Below are positions 8,090-17,096 of a stretch of DNA of 64,000 bases, piece by piece. The stretch comes from Pleomorphomonas diazotrophica (GTDB lineage Bacteria; Pseudomonadota; Alphaproteobacteria; Rhizobiales; Pleomorphomonadaceae). The translations under genes were made by a program, and so were the position numbers. The notes under the pieces were generated by a model, which had not been told where the DNA came from, did not search any database, and saw only the letters and a list, made by a program, of their open reading frames with translations. How positions within the stretch are numbered: the first letter of the stretch is position 1; each line of letters starts with the position of its first letter. The stretch lies in NCBI RefSeq assembly GCF_002844595.1, contig NZ_PJNW01000011.1, positions 246,368-310,367 of the forward strand, written 5' to 3'.

Positions 8090-9346
8090 TCAGGCGGCCT
8101 TGGAAATCAGGGTACGGTCGGTGCGGCCGGTGACGATGGCCGGCACGATCTCGCCGGGGACGCCGCGGTCGATTTCGGTGAGCGTAAACTGTTCGGTGCG
8201 TCCGAGCCCATCTTTCTCGACCAGCACAGCGTGGCGGCGGCCTGCCTCGGCTTCGAGGTGCGCACGGAAGGCCGCTTCACCTTTCTCCCGCAATCGCTGG
8301 GCGCGAATCTTGATCTCGGCACGCTCAACTTGTGGCATGCGCGCGGCCGGCGTGCCGGGACGTGGCGAATAGGGGAAGACGTGGAGATGGGTGAGGCCGC
8401 AGTCGTCGACGATGGCGAGCGAGTTGCGGAACATCTCCTCGGTCTCGGTCGGGAAGCCGGCGATGATGTCGGCGCCGAACACCATGTCGGGCCGGAGGCG
8501 TCGCGCTTCGTCGCAGAATCGGATGGCGTCGGCGCGCAGATGGCGCCGCTTCATGCGCTTCAGGATCAGGTCGTCGCCATGCTGGAGCGACAGGTGCATA
8601 TGCGGCATCAGCCGCTCTTCCTCGGCGATGGCGGCCATCAGGTCGGGATCGGCTTCGATGGAGTCGATCGAGGAAATGCGCAGGCGGGATAGCTCCGGCA
8701 CCTCCTTGAGGATGGATCGGGTCAGGCGACCGAGGCGCGGGGTGCCCGGCAGGTCGTCGCCATAGGAGGTAAGATCGACGCCGGTCAGCACCACCTCGGC
8801 ATAGCCGTTTTCAACGAGGCGGCGCACCTGCGCCACCACATCGCCCATCGGCACCGAGCGGGAGTTGCCCCGACCGAAGGGGATGATGCAGAAGGTGCAG
8901 CGATGGTCGCAGCCGTTCTGCACCTGCACGAAGGCGCGGGTGCGACCCTCGAAACCGTCGACGAGGTGCAGAGCCGTCTCGCGTACGCTCATGATGTCGT
9001 TGACACGGGTCTTCTCTTCTGCCGACACGCCGAAATCGGGGATGGCCTGATAGGCCGCTTCGCTGAGCTTGTCGGCGTTGCCCACCACAAGGTCGACCTC
9101 TTCCATGCCGGCAAACAGCTCCGGCGAGGTCTGGGCGGCGCAGCCGGTCACCACGATGCGGGCGGCGGGATTGGCGCGTCGGGCGCGGCGAATGGCTTGT
9201 TTTGCCTGTCGAACGGCCTCGCCGGTGACGGCGCAGGTGTTGACCAGCACGGCCTCGGAAAGGCCTGCCTCGACTGCCTTCTGCCGCATCACTTCCGATT
9301 CCGCCGTGTTGAGGCGGCAGCCGAAGGTGATCACCTCGATCGCCAT
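8090..9346 (-). CDS. mtaB: tRNA t6A37 methylthiotransferase MtaB
   Basis: A 418-residue radical-SAM methylthiotransferase. The N-terminal UPF0004 domain starts EVITFGCRLNTAESEVM and supplies three cysteines for one iron-sulfur cluster. The radical-SAM cluster motif CDHRCTFC is at C146, C150 and C153, followed by IIPFGRGNSRS. A C-terminal TRAM-like region is present. MtaB converts t6A to ms2t6A at position 37 of ANN-decoding tRNAs. MiaB-type features are absent and the GCRLN opening is typical for MtaB. It lies between the methyltransferase and ftsY. Confidence 0.93.
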   Translation of the reverse strand: MAIEVITFGCRLNTAESEVMRQKAVEAGLSEAVLVNTCAVTGEAVRQAKQAIRRARRANPAARIVVTGCAAQTSPELFAGMEEVDLVVGNADKLSEAAYQAIPDFGVSAEEKTRVNDIMSVRETALHLVDGFEGRTRAFVQVQNGCDHRCTFCIIPFGRGNSRSVPMGDVVAQVRRLVENGYAEVVLTGVDLTSYGDDLPGTPRLGRLTRSILKEVPELSRLRISSIDSIEADPDLMAAIAEEERLMPHMHLSLQHGDDLILKRMKRRHLRADAIRFCDEARRLRPDMVFGADIIAGFPTETEEMFRNSLAIVDDCGLTHLHVFPYSPRPGTPAARMPQVERAEIKIRAQRLREKGEAAFRAHLEAEAGRRHAVLVEKDGLGRTEQFTLTEIDRGVPGEIVPAIVTGRTDRTLISKAA

Positions 9347-9430
9347 TCTCTTGTTCCGATGCTCGTGGTTCAGACCGGCTATATGGCGGAAAGGCGCGGA
9401 AATTGCCAGAGCGGAAACCGCATGGCCGGC

Positions 9431-10273
9431 TCAGGTCGGCCGTCGGGCGCGAAGAACGTGCGGACCCAGATCACCGGTACCCTGCGGCGTCTCGCCGAGA
9501 TAGCGCTGCCGGAGGCCTGTAAGGTCGAGGTCTTCGATGTCGGTCAGCCCGAGGTCGGCGAACTCACGGGCCAACGCTTCCGGTTCGACGAGGCCGAGCC
9601 AGGGCTCGCCGATCTTCGCCGCCTCGATCATCTGCGCCTCGGTGACCGCGCGCCCCTCTGGTGATTGGCTTTCCGGCGGCGTCGAGTAATCAAGCACGAT
9701 GTCCGAATCCGGCAGCCTGGCGACAAAGCCGAAAAGCATCTGCCTTATCGCTGCCGGCAGGTAAACGACGACCCCGAGCATCTGGAAGAAGGTTGGCTCA
9801 TCGGCTCGCCAGCCCGCCGCGGTCAGGGCCGCAGCGATATCGTCCTCGCCGAAGATTACCGGCACCAGCGAAAGGCTCAGCGGCAACTTCGGCCCGAAGC
9901 GCAGCAGGCGGCGGCGCTTGTCCGCCTGGGTTGCCGGATGGTCGAGCTCAAAGATGCGCAAACCGACCCCGCGATGGGGATTGCGAAGGCTCAAGGTGTC
10001 GAGGCCGGCGCCAAGCAGCACCACCTGACGACAGCCACGAGCCACCGCTTCGGCCAGTGCATCTTCGGCGTACCTGCTGCGGGCGGCCATGAGAAACCGC
10101 ATCGTCCGGTAGCCGGGCACGATGGGCAGGCCCATCATCAGCGGGGCGCCTTCCGGACCCAGCATGTCCTCGGCGAAGGGATCGCGAAAGACGCGGCCAT
10201 CGTCATATGACTGATGTGCCACCCTCAGCGCGGCGGTGACCAGGGCCGTCGCGCTCGCCGTGCCGATCTGCAT
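9431..10273 (-). CDS. Leucine carboxyl methyltransferase-fold SAM-dependent methyltransferase
   Basis: A 280-residue class I methyltransferase of the LCM/TIGR00027 type. The SAM-binding loop reads VVLLGAGLDTLSLR, with an acidic FELDHPATQADKRR after the second strand as in that family, and an N-terminal RVAHQSYDDGRVFRDPFAEDML. Substrates of bacterial members are generally unknown. It begins 11 bases after dapF with AAGGGA upstream, so it is likely co-transcribed with dapF and mtaB. I cannot assign a target. Confidence 0.82.
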   Translation of the reverse strand: MQIGTASATALVTAALRVAHQSYDDGRVFRDPFAEDMLGPEGAPLMMGLPIVPGYRTMRFLMAARSRYAEDALAEAVARGCRQVVLLGAGLDTLSLRNPHRGVGLRIFELDHPATQADKRRRLLRFGPKLPLSLSLVPVIFGEDDIAAALTAAGWRADEPTFFQMLGVVVYLPAAIRQMLFGFVARLPDSDIVLDYSTPPESQSPEGRAVTEAQMIEAAKIGEPWLGLVEPEALAREFADLGLTDIEDLDLTGLRQRYLGETPQGTGDLGPHVLRARRPT

Positions 10274-10284
10274 GGTGATTCCCT

Positions 10285-11133
10285 TCAGGCTGCGGCGGCG
10301 AAGATGTCATCCGGCAGAAGGCCGTCGTGCTCGAACTCGGTGGCGCCGGTCATCAGGATGCGGTTCTCCGCCGTCCAGTCGATGACGAGTTCGCCGCCCG
10401 GAAGCGTCACGCGCACCTTGCGTCCGGTGCGCCGCGTGCGCGCGGCGGAAACGGCGGCCGCGCAGGCCGCCGAGCCACAGGCGCGCGTCAGTCCGGCGCC
10501 GCGCTCCCAAACCTTGAGCGTCAGCGCATCTGGTGCCGTCACGTGGGCGAGCGAGATATTGGCGCGCTCGGGAAAGATGGGGTGGTTCTCGAGCATGGGT
10601 CCGATAGCGGCGAGATCATAGGCCTCGACGTCGTCGACCCAGAAAATGGCGTGCGGGTTGCCGACATTGGCGACCGAGGGCGAATGCAGGATCGGCGCGT
10701 CGATCGGTCCAATTTGCAGCTCGATGGCGCGGGTATCGGCAAAGGGTTCGGCAAGCGGGATGTCGCTCCAACCAAAGCGTGGCTCGCCCATGTCGACCGT
10801 TACCAAGCCGCGTTCTGCCTTTTCGACGCGCAAAAGACCGGCGCGTGACTCGAGAAGGAAGGACGACGGTGCGCCGGCTTCAAACAGGCGCGTGCCGACG
10901 CAGCGTGTGCCGTTGCCACAGGCGAAACTCTCGGAGCCATCGATATTGAAGATCCGCATGAACGCCAGCGTGTCCGGCCGCTTTGGGGCGTAGAGCACCA
11001 TCAGCTGATCGAAAGGCTCTTGGGCTCCGATGGCGCGCGCCGCCTCAGCCGTCACCGTCTCCGAACGGCCGCGCAGGTCGAGCACGACGATCTCGTTGCC
11101 GATACCATTCATCTTGGCGTAGGGAATGCTCAT
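10285..11133 (-). CDS. dapF: Diaminopimelate epimerase DapF
   Basis: A 282-residue PLP-independent racemase that interconverts LL- and meso-diaminopimelate for lysine and peptidoglycan. The catalytic cysteines lie in [10 protein letters not shown] and [14 protein letters not shown]. The ATG at 11133 gives [15 protein letters not shown], the usual beginning of the family; an upstream extension has no similarity. It is the first gene of the leftward dapF-methyltransferase-mtaB-ftsY series and diverges from ffh across about 280 bases. Confidence 0.96.
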   Translation of the reverse strand: MSIPYAKMNGIGNEIVVLDLRGRSETVTAEAARAIGAQEPFDQLMVLYAPKRPDTLAFMRIFNIDGSESFACGNGTRCVGTRLFEAGAPSSFLLESRAGLLRVEKAERGLVTVDMGEPRFGWSDIPLAEPFADTRAIELQIGPIDAPILHSPSVANVGNPHAIFWVDDVEAYDLAAIGPMLENHPIFPERANISLAHVTAPDALTLKVWERGAGLTRACGSAACAAAVSAARTRRTGRKVRVTLPGGELVIDWTAENRILMTGATEFEHDGLLPDDIFAAAA

Positions 11134-11217
11134 CGTCGTTCTCTCAGTCTCGTCCATCCTTAGCCGATCGACGCGGGTAGCGGAAGGGCGGCTTGTCGGC
11201 AAGAACGCCGGTTTTCC

Positions 11218-11246
11218 TTGACTCGGCGCCGGCTTGTCGCTAATGC
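11218..11246 (+). promoter_or_regulatory. Candidate housekeeping promoter for ffh
   Basis: TTGACT at 11218-11223 and GCTAATGC centred on 11241-11246 lie 17 bases apart. This resembles the alphaproteobacterial form TTGACG/GCTANAWC. It stands about 165 bases before ffh in the divergent dapF-ffh region. No other supporting signal is visible, so this is a sequence match only. Confidence 0.35.
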
Positions 11247-11411
11247 CGCTTCATTCTCGTCCTGTTGCGACAGCCGAGCCGCCGACCGGGGCACGATCCC
11301 GGAGGTCAACATCCGCCAGCGCGTTGCGCCCGCGGATGTGATCGGTGCTTGGGTTTCGCGGCGAACGGGGCCATATGAGCGGTCCGACAGACCGTTCGAT
11401 GAGGACCGCCG

Positions 11412-12974
11412 ATGTTTGAAAGCCTTTCCGATCGCCTTGCCGGCATTTTCGACAAGCTCACCCGCCGTGGTGCGCTGTCGGAGGCCGATGTCGCAGAAGC
11501 CATGCGCGAGGTACGGCGGGCACTGCTCGAGGCCGACGTGGCGCTCGACGTCGTCAAGTCCTTCACTGACAAGGTGAAGAACCGCGCCGTCGGCGTCGAG
11601 GTGGTGAAGTCGGTCACCCCCGGCCAGATGGTGGTCAAGATCGTCCACGACCAGCTCGTGGAGACGCTGGGTTCCGATGCCCAGCCGATCGACCTCGAAG
11701 CGCCGGCGCCGGTCGCCATCCTGATGGTCGGCCTGCAGGGCTCGGGCAAGACGACGACCACGGCCAAGATTGCCCGTCGTCTGACCGAACGTCAGCGCAA
11801 GAAGGTGCTGATGGCCTCGCTGGACACCCGGCGTCCGGCCGCCATGGAGCAGTTGAAGGTTCTCGGCGAGCAGAACGGCATCGACACGCTGCCGATCGTC
11901 ACCGGACAGTCGGCCCAGGAGATCGCGGCCCGCGCGCTGACCGCCGCCCGGCTCGGCGGCTATGACGTGGTGCTGCTCGACACCGCCGGTCGTGTCACCG
12001 TCGATGATGCGCTGATGAGCGAGGCGGCCGACGTCAAGCGCATCGCCCAGCCGCACGAAGTGCTGCTGGTCGCCGACGCGCTGACCGGCCAGGACGCCGT
12101 CAACACGGCACGCGCCTTCGACGGGCAGATCGGCATCACCGGCATCGTGTTGACGCGCGTCGACGGCGATGGTCGCGGCGGCGCCGCGCTGTCGATGCGC
12201 GCCGTCACCGGCAAGCCGATCAAGCTGATGGGCGTCGGCGAAAAAGCCGATGCGCTCGAAGATTTCCATCCGCAGCGGGTGGCGGACCGTATCCTCGGCA
12301 TGGGCGACATCGTGGCCTTGGTCGAAAAGGCCGCCGCCAACCTAGACGCCGAAAAGGCGGCCCGGATGGCCGCCAAGATGGGCAAGGGCGAGTTCGACAT
12401 GAACGACCTCGCCGATCAGCTTGCCCAAATGCAGAAGCTCGGCGGCATGAGCGGCATCCTCGGCCTGATGCCCGGCATGGGCAAGATGAAGAACCAGCTC
12501 GCCGCCGCCGGTTTCGACGATCGCCTTCTGAAGCGCCAGCTCGCCGTCATCCAGTCGATGAACAAGAAGGAGCGGGCCAAGCCTGCCGTCATCGATGCCA
12601 AGCGCCGCAAGCGCATTGCCGCCGGCTCCGGCACCGACGTCTCCGACGTCAACAAGGTGCTGAAGATGCACCGGCAGATGGCCGACATGATGAAGGCCAT
12701 GGGCAAGCAGAAGGGCGGCCTGTTCGGGGGCCTCGGCAAACTCGGCGCCATGATGGGCGGCGGCATGCCCGATCCCTCGAAGATGGATCCGGCACAGCTC
12801 GAAAAGATGGCCCGCGACATGGGGATGGGTGGTGGCCTTGGTGGGAAGGGCGGCTTGCCGCCGGGCCTGCCGGGGGCGCTGCCGCCCGGTCTCTCCGGTC
12901 TGCCGGGTCTGCCCGGTGGCCGCATGCCGGGATTGCCGGGTCTTCCCGGTCTGCCGAAGGGACCGAAGAAATGA
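11412..12974 (+). CDS. ffh: Signal recognition particle GTPase Ffh
   Basis: A 520-residue protein with N, G and M domains. The P-loop GLQGSGKT is at residues 107-114, then DTAGR, TRVDGDGRGG and GVGEKADALEDFHP. The methionine-rich M domain begins near residue 325 and includes the RNA-binding SGSGT-like turn AAGSGTDVSDVNK. The last 45 or so residues are a proline/glycine/leucine tail with GLPG-type repeats, beyond the usual length. Ffh binds 4.5S RNA and signal sequences. SD GAGGA lies six bases before the ATG. The chorismate mutase gene overlaps by four bases. Confidence 0.97.
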   Translation: MFESLSDRLAGIFDKLTRRGALSEADVAEAMREVRRALLEADVALDVVKSFTDKVKNRAVGVEVVKSVTPGQMVVKIVHDQLVETLGSDAQPIDLEAPAPVAILMVGLQGSGKTTTTAKIARRLTERQRKKVLMASLDTRRPAAMEQLKVLGEQNGIDTLPIVTGQSAQEIAARALTAARLGGYDVVLLDTAGRVTVDDALMSEAADVKRIAQPHEVLLVADALTGQDAVNTARAFDGQIGITGIVLTRVDGDGRGGAALSMRAVTGKPIKLMGVGEKADALEDFHPQRVADRILGMGDIVALVEKAAANLDAEKAARMAAKMGKGEFDMNDLADQLAQMQKLGGMSGILGLMPGMGKMKNQLAAAGFDDRLLKRQLAVIQSMNKKERAKPAVIDAKRRKRIAAGSGTDVSDVNKVLKMHRQMADMMKAMGKQKGGLFGGLGKLGAMMGGGMPDPSKMDPAQLEKMARDMGMGGGLGGKGGLPPGLPGALPPGLSGLPGLPGGRMPGLPGLPGLPKGPKK

Positions 12975-13264
12975 CGACGCTCGACCCGGTGATGGCCGAA
13001 CTGCTGGAACTGCGCGGCTCGATCGACAACATCGACGCGGCGCTGGTTCATCTCCTCGCCGAGCGGTTCAAGTGCACGCAGAAAGTCGGCCGGCTCAAGG
13101 CCGAGCATCAGTTGCCGCCGGCCGATCCTTCCAGGGAGAAGGTCCAGATCGAGCGCCTGCGGGCGCTGGCGGCCGACGCCCGGCTCGATCCCGATTTTGC
13201 AGAGAAATTCCTGAACTTCATCATCACGGAAGTGATCAGGCACCACGAGGCGCTTCGCCAGTAG
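12971..13264 (+). CDS. Chorismate mutase, AroQ class
   Basis: A 97-residue all-alpha protein. LLELRGSIDNIDAALVHLLAERF and KVGRLKAEHQLPPADPSREKVQIERLR carry the conserved arginine, aspartate, lysine and glutamate positions of AroQ (written here in two parts: LRGSIDNID and KVGRLKAEHQ). It converts chorismate to prephenate for phenylalanine and tyrosine. Its ATG overlaps the ffh stop (ATGA), and rpsP follows after 48 bases. Placement between ffh and rpsP is usual in this order of bacteria, though no functional link is known. Confidence 0.9.
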   Translation: MTTLDPVMAELLELRGSIDNIDAALVHLLAERFKCTQKVGRLKAEHQLPPADPSREKVQIERLRALAADARLDPDFAEKFLNFIITEVIRHHEALRQ

Positions 13265-13312
13265 GCAGCGCCTCACCCCTAACCCAAGACAAACCAAGCT
13301 GGAGTAATCCCG

Positions 13313-13672
13313 ATGTCCCTCAAGATCCGTCTCGCCCGCGGTGGCGCCAAGAAGCGCCCGCACTACTCGATCGTTATCGCCGACGCCCGCTCGCCGCGTG
13401 ACGGCCGCTTCATCGAGAAGATCGGCACCTTCGATCCGATGCTGGCCGACGACGCCGAGAACCGCGTCGTTCTCGACGCCGACCGCGCCAAGTACTGGCT
13501 CGAGCAGGGCGCCCAGCCGACCGACCGCGTGCTGCGCTTCCTCGACAAGGCCGGCCTTGCCAGCCGACCGGCCCGCAGCAATCCGAAGAAGGCCGAGCCG
13601 GGCGACAAGGCCAAGGAGCGCGCCGCCGAGCGTGCCGAGAAGGCCGCCGCCGCCGAAGCTCCGACCGAGTGA
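13313..13672 (+). CDS. rpsP: 30S ribosomal protein S16
   Basis: A 119-residue S16. The N-terminal part ([20 protein letters not shown]) and YIVVAD-equivalent region, then [15 protein letters not shown] and the [15 protein letters not shown] segment, match the family. After about residue 85 comes a lysine/glutamate/alanine-rich tail, a common extension in alphaproteobacteria. GGAG lies before the ATG. The gene begins the rpsP-rimM-trmD-rplS series and is followed by a hairpin terminator before rimM. Confidence 0.97.
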   Translation: MSLKIRLARGGAKKRPHYSIVIADARSPRDGRFIEKIGTFDPMLADDAENRVVLDADRAKYWLEQGAQPTDRVLRFLDKAGLASRPARSNPKKAEPGDKAKERAAERAEKAAAAEAPTE

Positions 13673-13697
13673 TTTCGGTCTGACATCATCCCTTGAG

Positions 13698-13728
13698 GGA
13701 CCGTCCCGCCCCGCGGGGCGGTCCTTTT
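13698..13728 (+). terminator. Hairpin with T-run between rpsP and rimM
   Basis: A 10-bp stem (13698-13707 with 13715-13724, one G-T pair) and a seven-base loop are followed directly by TTTT. It sits 25 bases after the rpsP stop and about 20 bases before rimM on the same strand, so it would reduce rather than end transcription into rimM-trmD. Confidence 0.7.
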
Positions 13729-13746
13729 CATTGCCGGAGACCCGCC

Positions 13747-14292
13747 GTGGCCGAGCCGCTGAAGTCCATCGTCATTGCCGAGATTGGCGCCGCCCATGGC
13801 GTGCGCGGCGAGGTGCGCGTCAAGGCGCATACCGCCGATCCCCTGGCAATCGCCGACTATGGCCCTCTGCATGACAGCCGGGGAACCATCTTCCGCATCA
13901 AGTCGCTGCGACATCTCAAGGACGACATGCTGGTCGTTTCCTTCGAGGGGCTGACCGACCGCACCGCCGCCGAGAAGCTCAACCGCATCAAGCTCCACGT
14001 CGAACGCTCGGCGTTGCCGCCGCCGGACGAGGAAGAGTTTTACTACGCCGATCTCATAGGCCTTGCCGTCGAGACGACGGCCGGAGAAGCGATCGGCACC
14101 GTGGTCGCGGTGGTCAACTTCGGGGCCGACGATCTTCTCGACGTCCGGCGTCCGGGGCGCGCGTCGGTCTACGTGCCCTTTACCCGCGCCGTCGTGCCAA
14201 CTCTCGATTTCGAGGCAGGAAAGGCGATCATCGAACCGCCGGACGGCCTTCTCGACGACCCGGGCGAACCGGACGGGGAGGACGCATCGTGA
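13747..14292 (+). CDS. rimM: Ribosome maturation factor RimM
   Basis: A 181-residue protein with the N-terminal RimM barrel ([19 protein letters not shown]) and the C-terminal PRC-barrel ([23 protein letters not shown], then [10 protein letters not shown] and [17 protein letters not shown]). RimM binds S19 and helps assemble the 30S head. The start is the GTG at 13747, with GGAG seven bases upstream. An in-frame ATG farther upstream lies inside the terminator hairpin and is not conserved. It overlaps trmD by four bases. Confidence 0.93.
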   Translation: MAEPLKSIVIAEIGAAHGVRGEVRVKAHTADPLAIADYGPLHDSRGTIFRIKSLRHLKDDMLVVSFEGLTDRTAAEKLNRIKLHVERSALPPPDEEEFYYADLIGLAVETTAGEAIGTVVAVVNFGADDLLDVRRPGRASVYVPFTRAVVPTLDFEAGKAIIEPPDGLLDDPGEPDGEDAS

Positions 14293-14999
14293 CCGGCTTT
14301 GCCGCCGACGTTCTCAGCCTTTATCCCGAGATGTTTCCCGGTCCGCTCGGCGTCAGCCTGGCCGGCCGGGCGCTCGGCGAGGGCGGCTGGTCGCTGAAGG
14401 CAACGCAGATCCGCGACTTCGCCGAGGGGCGGCATCGCAACGTCGACGACACGCCGGCCGGCGGAGGTCCCGGCATGGTGATGCGCGCCGACGTGCTGGC
14501 GCGCGCCATCGACGCGGTCTCACCGGCCGATGATCCTCGGCCGCGTCTTCTCATGACGCCGCGTGGGGCGCCGCTCAGGCAGGCGCGGGTGCGCGAGCTT
14601 GCCGCAGGTCCCGGCGTCGTCATTGTCTGCGGCCGGTTCGAGGGCGTTGATGAACGGTTGATCGGTCGGCGGCAGCTCGAAGAAGTGTCGATCGGCGACT
14701 ACGTGCTGTCGGGTGGCGAGGTGGCAGCCATCGTGCTTCTCGATGCCGTGGTGCGTCTGCTGCCCGGCGTGATGGGCAACGATCTCTCCGGTGTCACCGA
14801 GAGCTTCGAGGAGGGCCTGCTGGAGCACGCCCAATACACCCGCCCGCCTGTCTTCGAGGACGAGGCGATCCCATCGGTTCTCCTGTCCGGAGACCACGCG
14901 AAAGTGGATGCCTGGCGTCGCGCCGAAGCCGAACGGGTTACGGCCGAGCGGCGGCCGGACCTCTGGGCCGCACATCCCGCGTCCCGAGGCCGAAAATGA
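14289..14999 (+). CDS. trmD: tRNA (guanine-N1)-methyltransferase TrmD
   Basis: A 236-residue SPOUT methyltransferase that makes m1G37. Family motifs are [10 protein letters not shown] near the start, [25 protein letters not shown], the knot segment [13 protein letters not shown], and [20 protein letters not shown]. The GTG start overlaps the rimM stop as GTGA. An intergenic gap of 157 bases separates it from rplS, unlike the tight spacing earlier in the series, so rplS may also have its own promoter. Confidence 0.96.
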   Translation: MTGFAADVLSLYPEMFPGPLGVSLAGRALGEGGWSLKATQIRDFAEGRHRNVDDTPAGGGPGMVMRADVLARAIDAVSPADDPRPRLLMTPRGAPLRQARVRELAAGPGVVIVCGRFEGVDERLIGRRQLEEVSIGDYVLSGGEVAAIVLLDAVVRLLPGVMGNDLSGVTESFEEGLLEHAQYTRPPVFEDEAIPSVLLSGDHAKVDAWRRAEAERVTAERRPDLWAAHPASRGRK

Positions 15000-15156
15000 G
15001 CAGTTTCCGGCAAAGAATCTGGCCCGAAGTGGTCGACAAACCGGTCCGGCTCGTGTAGGAACCCCGCCCATAGTTGATTGACGTATCCGCCCCTTCGCTC
15101 CGCTGTGACGATGTTCGGGCGCTCTGGTCGGCTCAGGAAAAAGAAGGAATCCAAAG

Positions 15157-15561
15157 ATGAGCAAGATCATCCAGGAGCTCGAGGCCGAGCAGATGGCCGT
15201 GGTCAAGGCCCAGCGCGAGCTGCCCGAGTTCTCCCCTGGCGACACCGTTCGCGTCAACGTGAAGGTCACCGAAGGCAGCCGCACCCGCGTGCAGGCCTAC
15301 GAGGGCGTCTGCATCGCCCGCAAGGGTGGCGGTCTCAACGAGAGCTTCACCGTCCGCAAGATTTCCTACGGCGAGGGCGTCGAGCGCGTCTTCCCGATGT
15401 ATTCGCCAATGATCGATTCGCTGGAAGTGGTGCGCCGCGGTAAGGTGCGCCGGGCCAAGCTTTATTACCTGCGCGACCTGCGCGGCAAGGCGGCCCGTAT
15501 CTTCGAGGCGAACAACGCCCGCGCCCGCAAACTCAACGACGCTGCCAAGGCCGACAAGTGA
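15157..15561 (+). CDS. rplS: 50S ribosomal protein L19
   Basis: A 134-residue L19. Clear segments are [46 protein letters not shown] and the basic [20 protein letters not shown]19 lies at the 30S-50S interface. The C-terminus extends a little past the shortest family members with an alanine/lysine tail. AAGGA precedes the ATG. A strong terminator follows 29 bases after the stop. Confidence 0.97.
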   Translation: MSKIIQELEAEQMAVVKAQRELPEFSPGDTVRVNVKVTEGSRTRVQAYEGVCIARKGGGLNESFTVRKISYGEGVERVFPMYSPMIDSLEVVRRGKVRRAKLYYLRDLRGKAARIFEANNARARKLNDAAKADK

Positions 15562-15590
15562 GCGCAGCCCACGGCTGACCGATCGTTCCG

Positions 15591-15619
15591 GGCCCGCGCG
15601 CTTTGCACGCGGGCCTTTT
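15591..15619 (+). terminator. Terminator after rplS
   Basis: An 8-bp GC-only stem (15591-15598 with 15608-15615), a nine-base loop and TTTT at 15616-15619. It ends the rpsP-rimM-trmD-rplS series before xth. Confidence 0.85.
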
Positions 15620-15643
15620 CACATCCGGAGATCCCGAAAGCCC

Positions 15644-16456
15644 ATGCGACAGGTCAAGATCGCCACCTGGAACATCAACTCCGTGCGCATGCGCCGGCTC
15701 ATCGTCGAGCGCTTGCTCAACGAGGCGGCGCCAGACGTGCTGTTCCTGCAGGAAACCAAGTGTCAGGACGGCCAGTTTCCGGTCGCCGACTTCCGTAAGC
15801 TCGGCTATGACCATGTCGCGCTGAATGGCGGACGCGGCGGCTACCATGGCGTCGCCATCGTGTCGCGTCTGCCGCTCGCCGACGTCCAGGTGCGGGAGTT
15901 CTGCGAGAAGGTCGGCGATCCACGCCATATCTCGGCGGTGATCGGGGAGGGCAACTCGGCCTTCCGCGTCCATAACTTCTACGTGCCTGCCGGCGGCGAC
16001 GAGCCGGATGCGACGATCAACCCCAAGTTCGATCACAAGCTGCGCTTCCTAGACGAGATGAAGGATTTTCTGCCGACCGCAGGGGGCGGATTGCCCGACG
16101 TGGTGGTCGGCGATCTCAACGTCGCGCCTCACGAGCATGATGTCTGGTCGCACAAGGCGCTGATGAAGATCGTCAGCCATACGCCCATCGAGTGCGAGAA
16201 GCTGGAAGCCGTGCGTTCTTCCGTCGGTTACGTCGATATCGCCCGGCGTTTCGTGCCGCTTGAGGAAAAACTCTATTCCTGGTGGAGCTACCGCGCCAAG
16301 GACTGGCGGGCGGCCGACAAGGGGCGGCGACTCGACCACATCTGGGCTCACCCGAACATGGCGGCGCGCGTGAGCGATTTCCGCATCCTGAAGGATGCCC
16401 GCGACTGGGACCGGCCTTCCGACCACGCACCGGTGGTGGTCAGCATCGAGGTCTGA
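15644..16456 (+). CDS. xth: Exodeoxyribonuclease III
   Basis: A 270-residue endonuclease/exonuclease/phosphatase-fold enzyme. Diagnostic motifs are KIATWNINSVR at the start, FLQETKCQD (metal glutamate), YHGVAIVSR, VGDLNVAPHEHDVW and, at the end, RLDHIWA and WDRPSDHAPV with the catalytic histidine. It is an AP endonuclease and 3'-5' exonuclease of base-excision repair. It ends ten bases from a convergent cyclic-nucleotide-binding gene. Confidence 0.94.
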   Translation: MRQVKIATWNINSVRMRRLIVERLLNEAAPDVLFLQETKCQDGQFPVADFRKLGYDHVALNGGRGGYHGVAIVSRLPLADVQVREFCEKVGDPRHISAVIGEGNSAFRVHNFYVPAGGDEPDATINPKFDHKLRFLDEMKDFLPTAGGGLPDVVVGDLNVAPHEHDVWSHKALMKIVSHTPIECEKLEAVRSSVGYVDIARRFVPLEEKLYSWWSYRAKDWRAADKGRRLDHIWAHPNMAARVSDFRILKDARDWDRPSDHAPVVVSIEV

Positions 16457-16466
16457 GCTCAGGGGG

Positions 16467-16928
16467 CTAGTTCCCCAGCCTGTCGAGGCGGTCGCGCACC
16501 GACATCAGCCGCGAGGTGGTGTCGCGGACGTTGGCCGACAGGCGGCGATGCAGGCCGGCGGCGATCTCGGGAAACTCGTCGAGCATGCGGCGGAACAGCG
16601 GCCGGCGGATCAGGATGGTTTCGACCCGGCCGCGCGCCACGGCGGTCATCGTCCGCTCGCTGTCGACGATCAGCGCGAGGCCGCCGAGCAGGGCGCCGCG
16701 GCCCACCACCTCGGCGGCGGTTTCCGTGTCTCCCGGCGGGAACAGTGCCACCTCGCCCGACGATACCACATGAGCGCAGTCGGCGCGGTCACCCGCCGAA
16801 TAAAGCCGCTGACCATCCCGGAAGTCGCGGTTCTCGGCCGAGAAGGCGAGCAGACGCAGCTTGTCCTCCGTGAAATCGGAGAGCATGGACACCGTGCCGA
16901 GCAGCTTTATATCGGACTCGAGACTCAT
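16467..16928 (-). CDS. Stand-alone cyclic nucleotide-binding domain protein
   Basis: A 153-residue protein made of one Crp-type cyclic nucleotide-binding domain without a DNA-binding domain. It shows FRDGQRLYSAGDRADCAHVVSSGEVALF and the phosphate-binding cassette region GRGALLGGLALIVDSERTMTA. The usual glutamate of the GE motif is lost in the cassette (GRGALLGG), so cAMP binding is uncertain. The tail is a charged helix. It is downstream of an OmpR-type regulator on the same strand, with two hairpins in the 168 bases between them. The role is unknown. Confidence 0.8.
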   Translation of the reverse strand: MSLESDIKLLGTVSMLSDFTEDKLRLLAFSAENRDFRDGQRLYSAGDRADCAHVVSSGEVALFPPGDTETAAEVVGRGALLGGLALIVDSERTMTAVARGRVETILIRRPLFRRMLDEFPEIAAGLHRRLSANVRDTTSRLMSVRDRLDRLGN

Positions 16929-16972
16929 GGATGGCCTGGCGCGGGCGGGACGAACAGTGGCGGAACCTGCAG

Positions 16973-17000
16973 GTCATGCGCCGCCCACGCGGCGCATGAC
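16973..17000. other. Perfect 12-bp stem-loop upstream of the cyclic nucleotide-binding gene
   Basis: Arms 16973-16984 and 16989-17000 are exact reverse complements with a four-base loop. There is no T-run on either side. It could be an operator, an RNA stabiliser or a terminator lacking a U tract. Confidence 0.6.
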
Positions 17001-17045
17001 GCAGATTCCCTAGCATGTCGCCCGCAGAAGGTTAACCGCCCAATC

Positions 17046-17073
17046 CCCGGCCTGCCGGTGCCGGCCGGGTTTT
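17046..17073. other. GC-rich stem-loop after the response regulator gene
   Basis: A 7-bp stem (17046-17052 with 17063-17069) with a ten-base loop. TTTT follows on the plus strand, but no plus-strand gene leads into it. On the minus strand it lies 24 bases after the regulator stop without a T-run. Its role is uncertain. Confidence 0.4.
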
Positions 17074-17096
17074 CCACCCCGAAGGGCGTTGAGGGT

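Noticed and set aside
15078..15109. TTGACG ... GCTGTGAC as a promoter for rplS
   Set aside because: Spacing is 18 bases to the GC of the -10 block, longer than the usual alphaproteobacterial spacing, and the -10 is poor.
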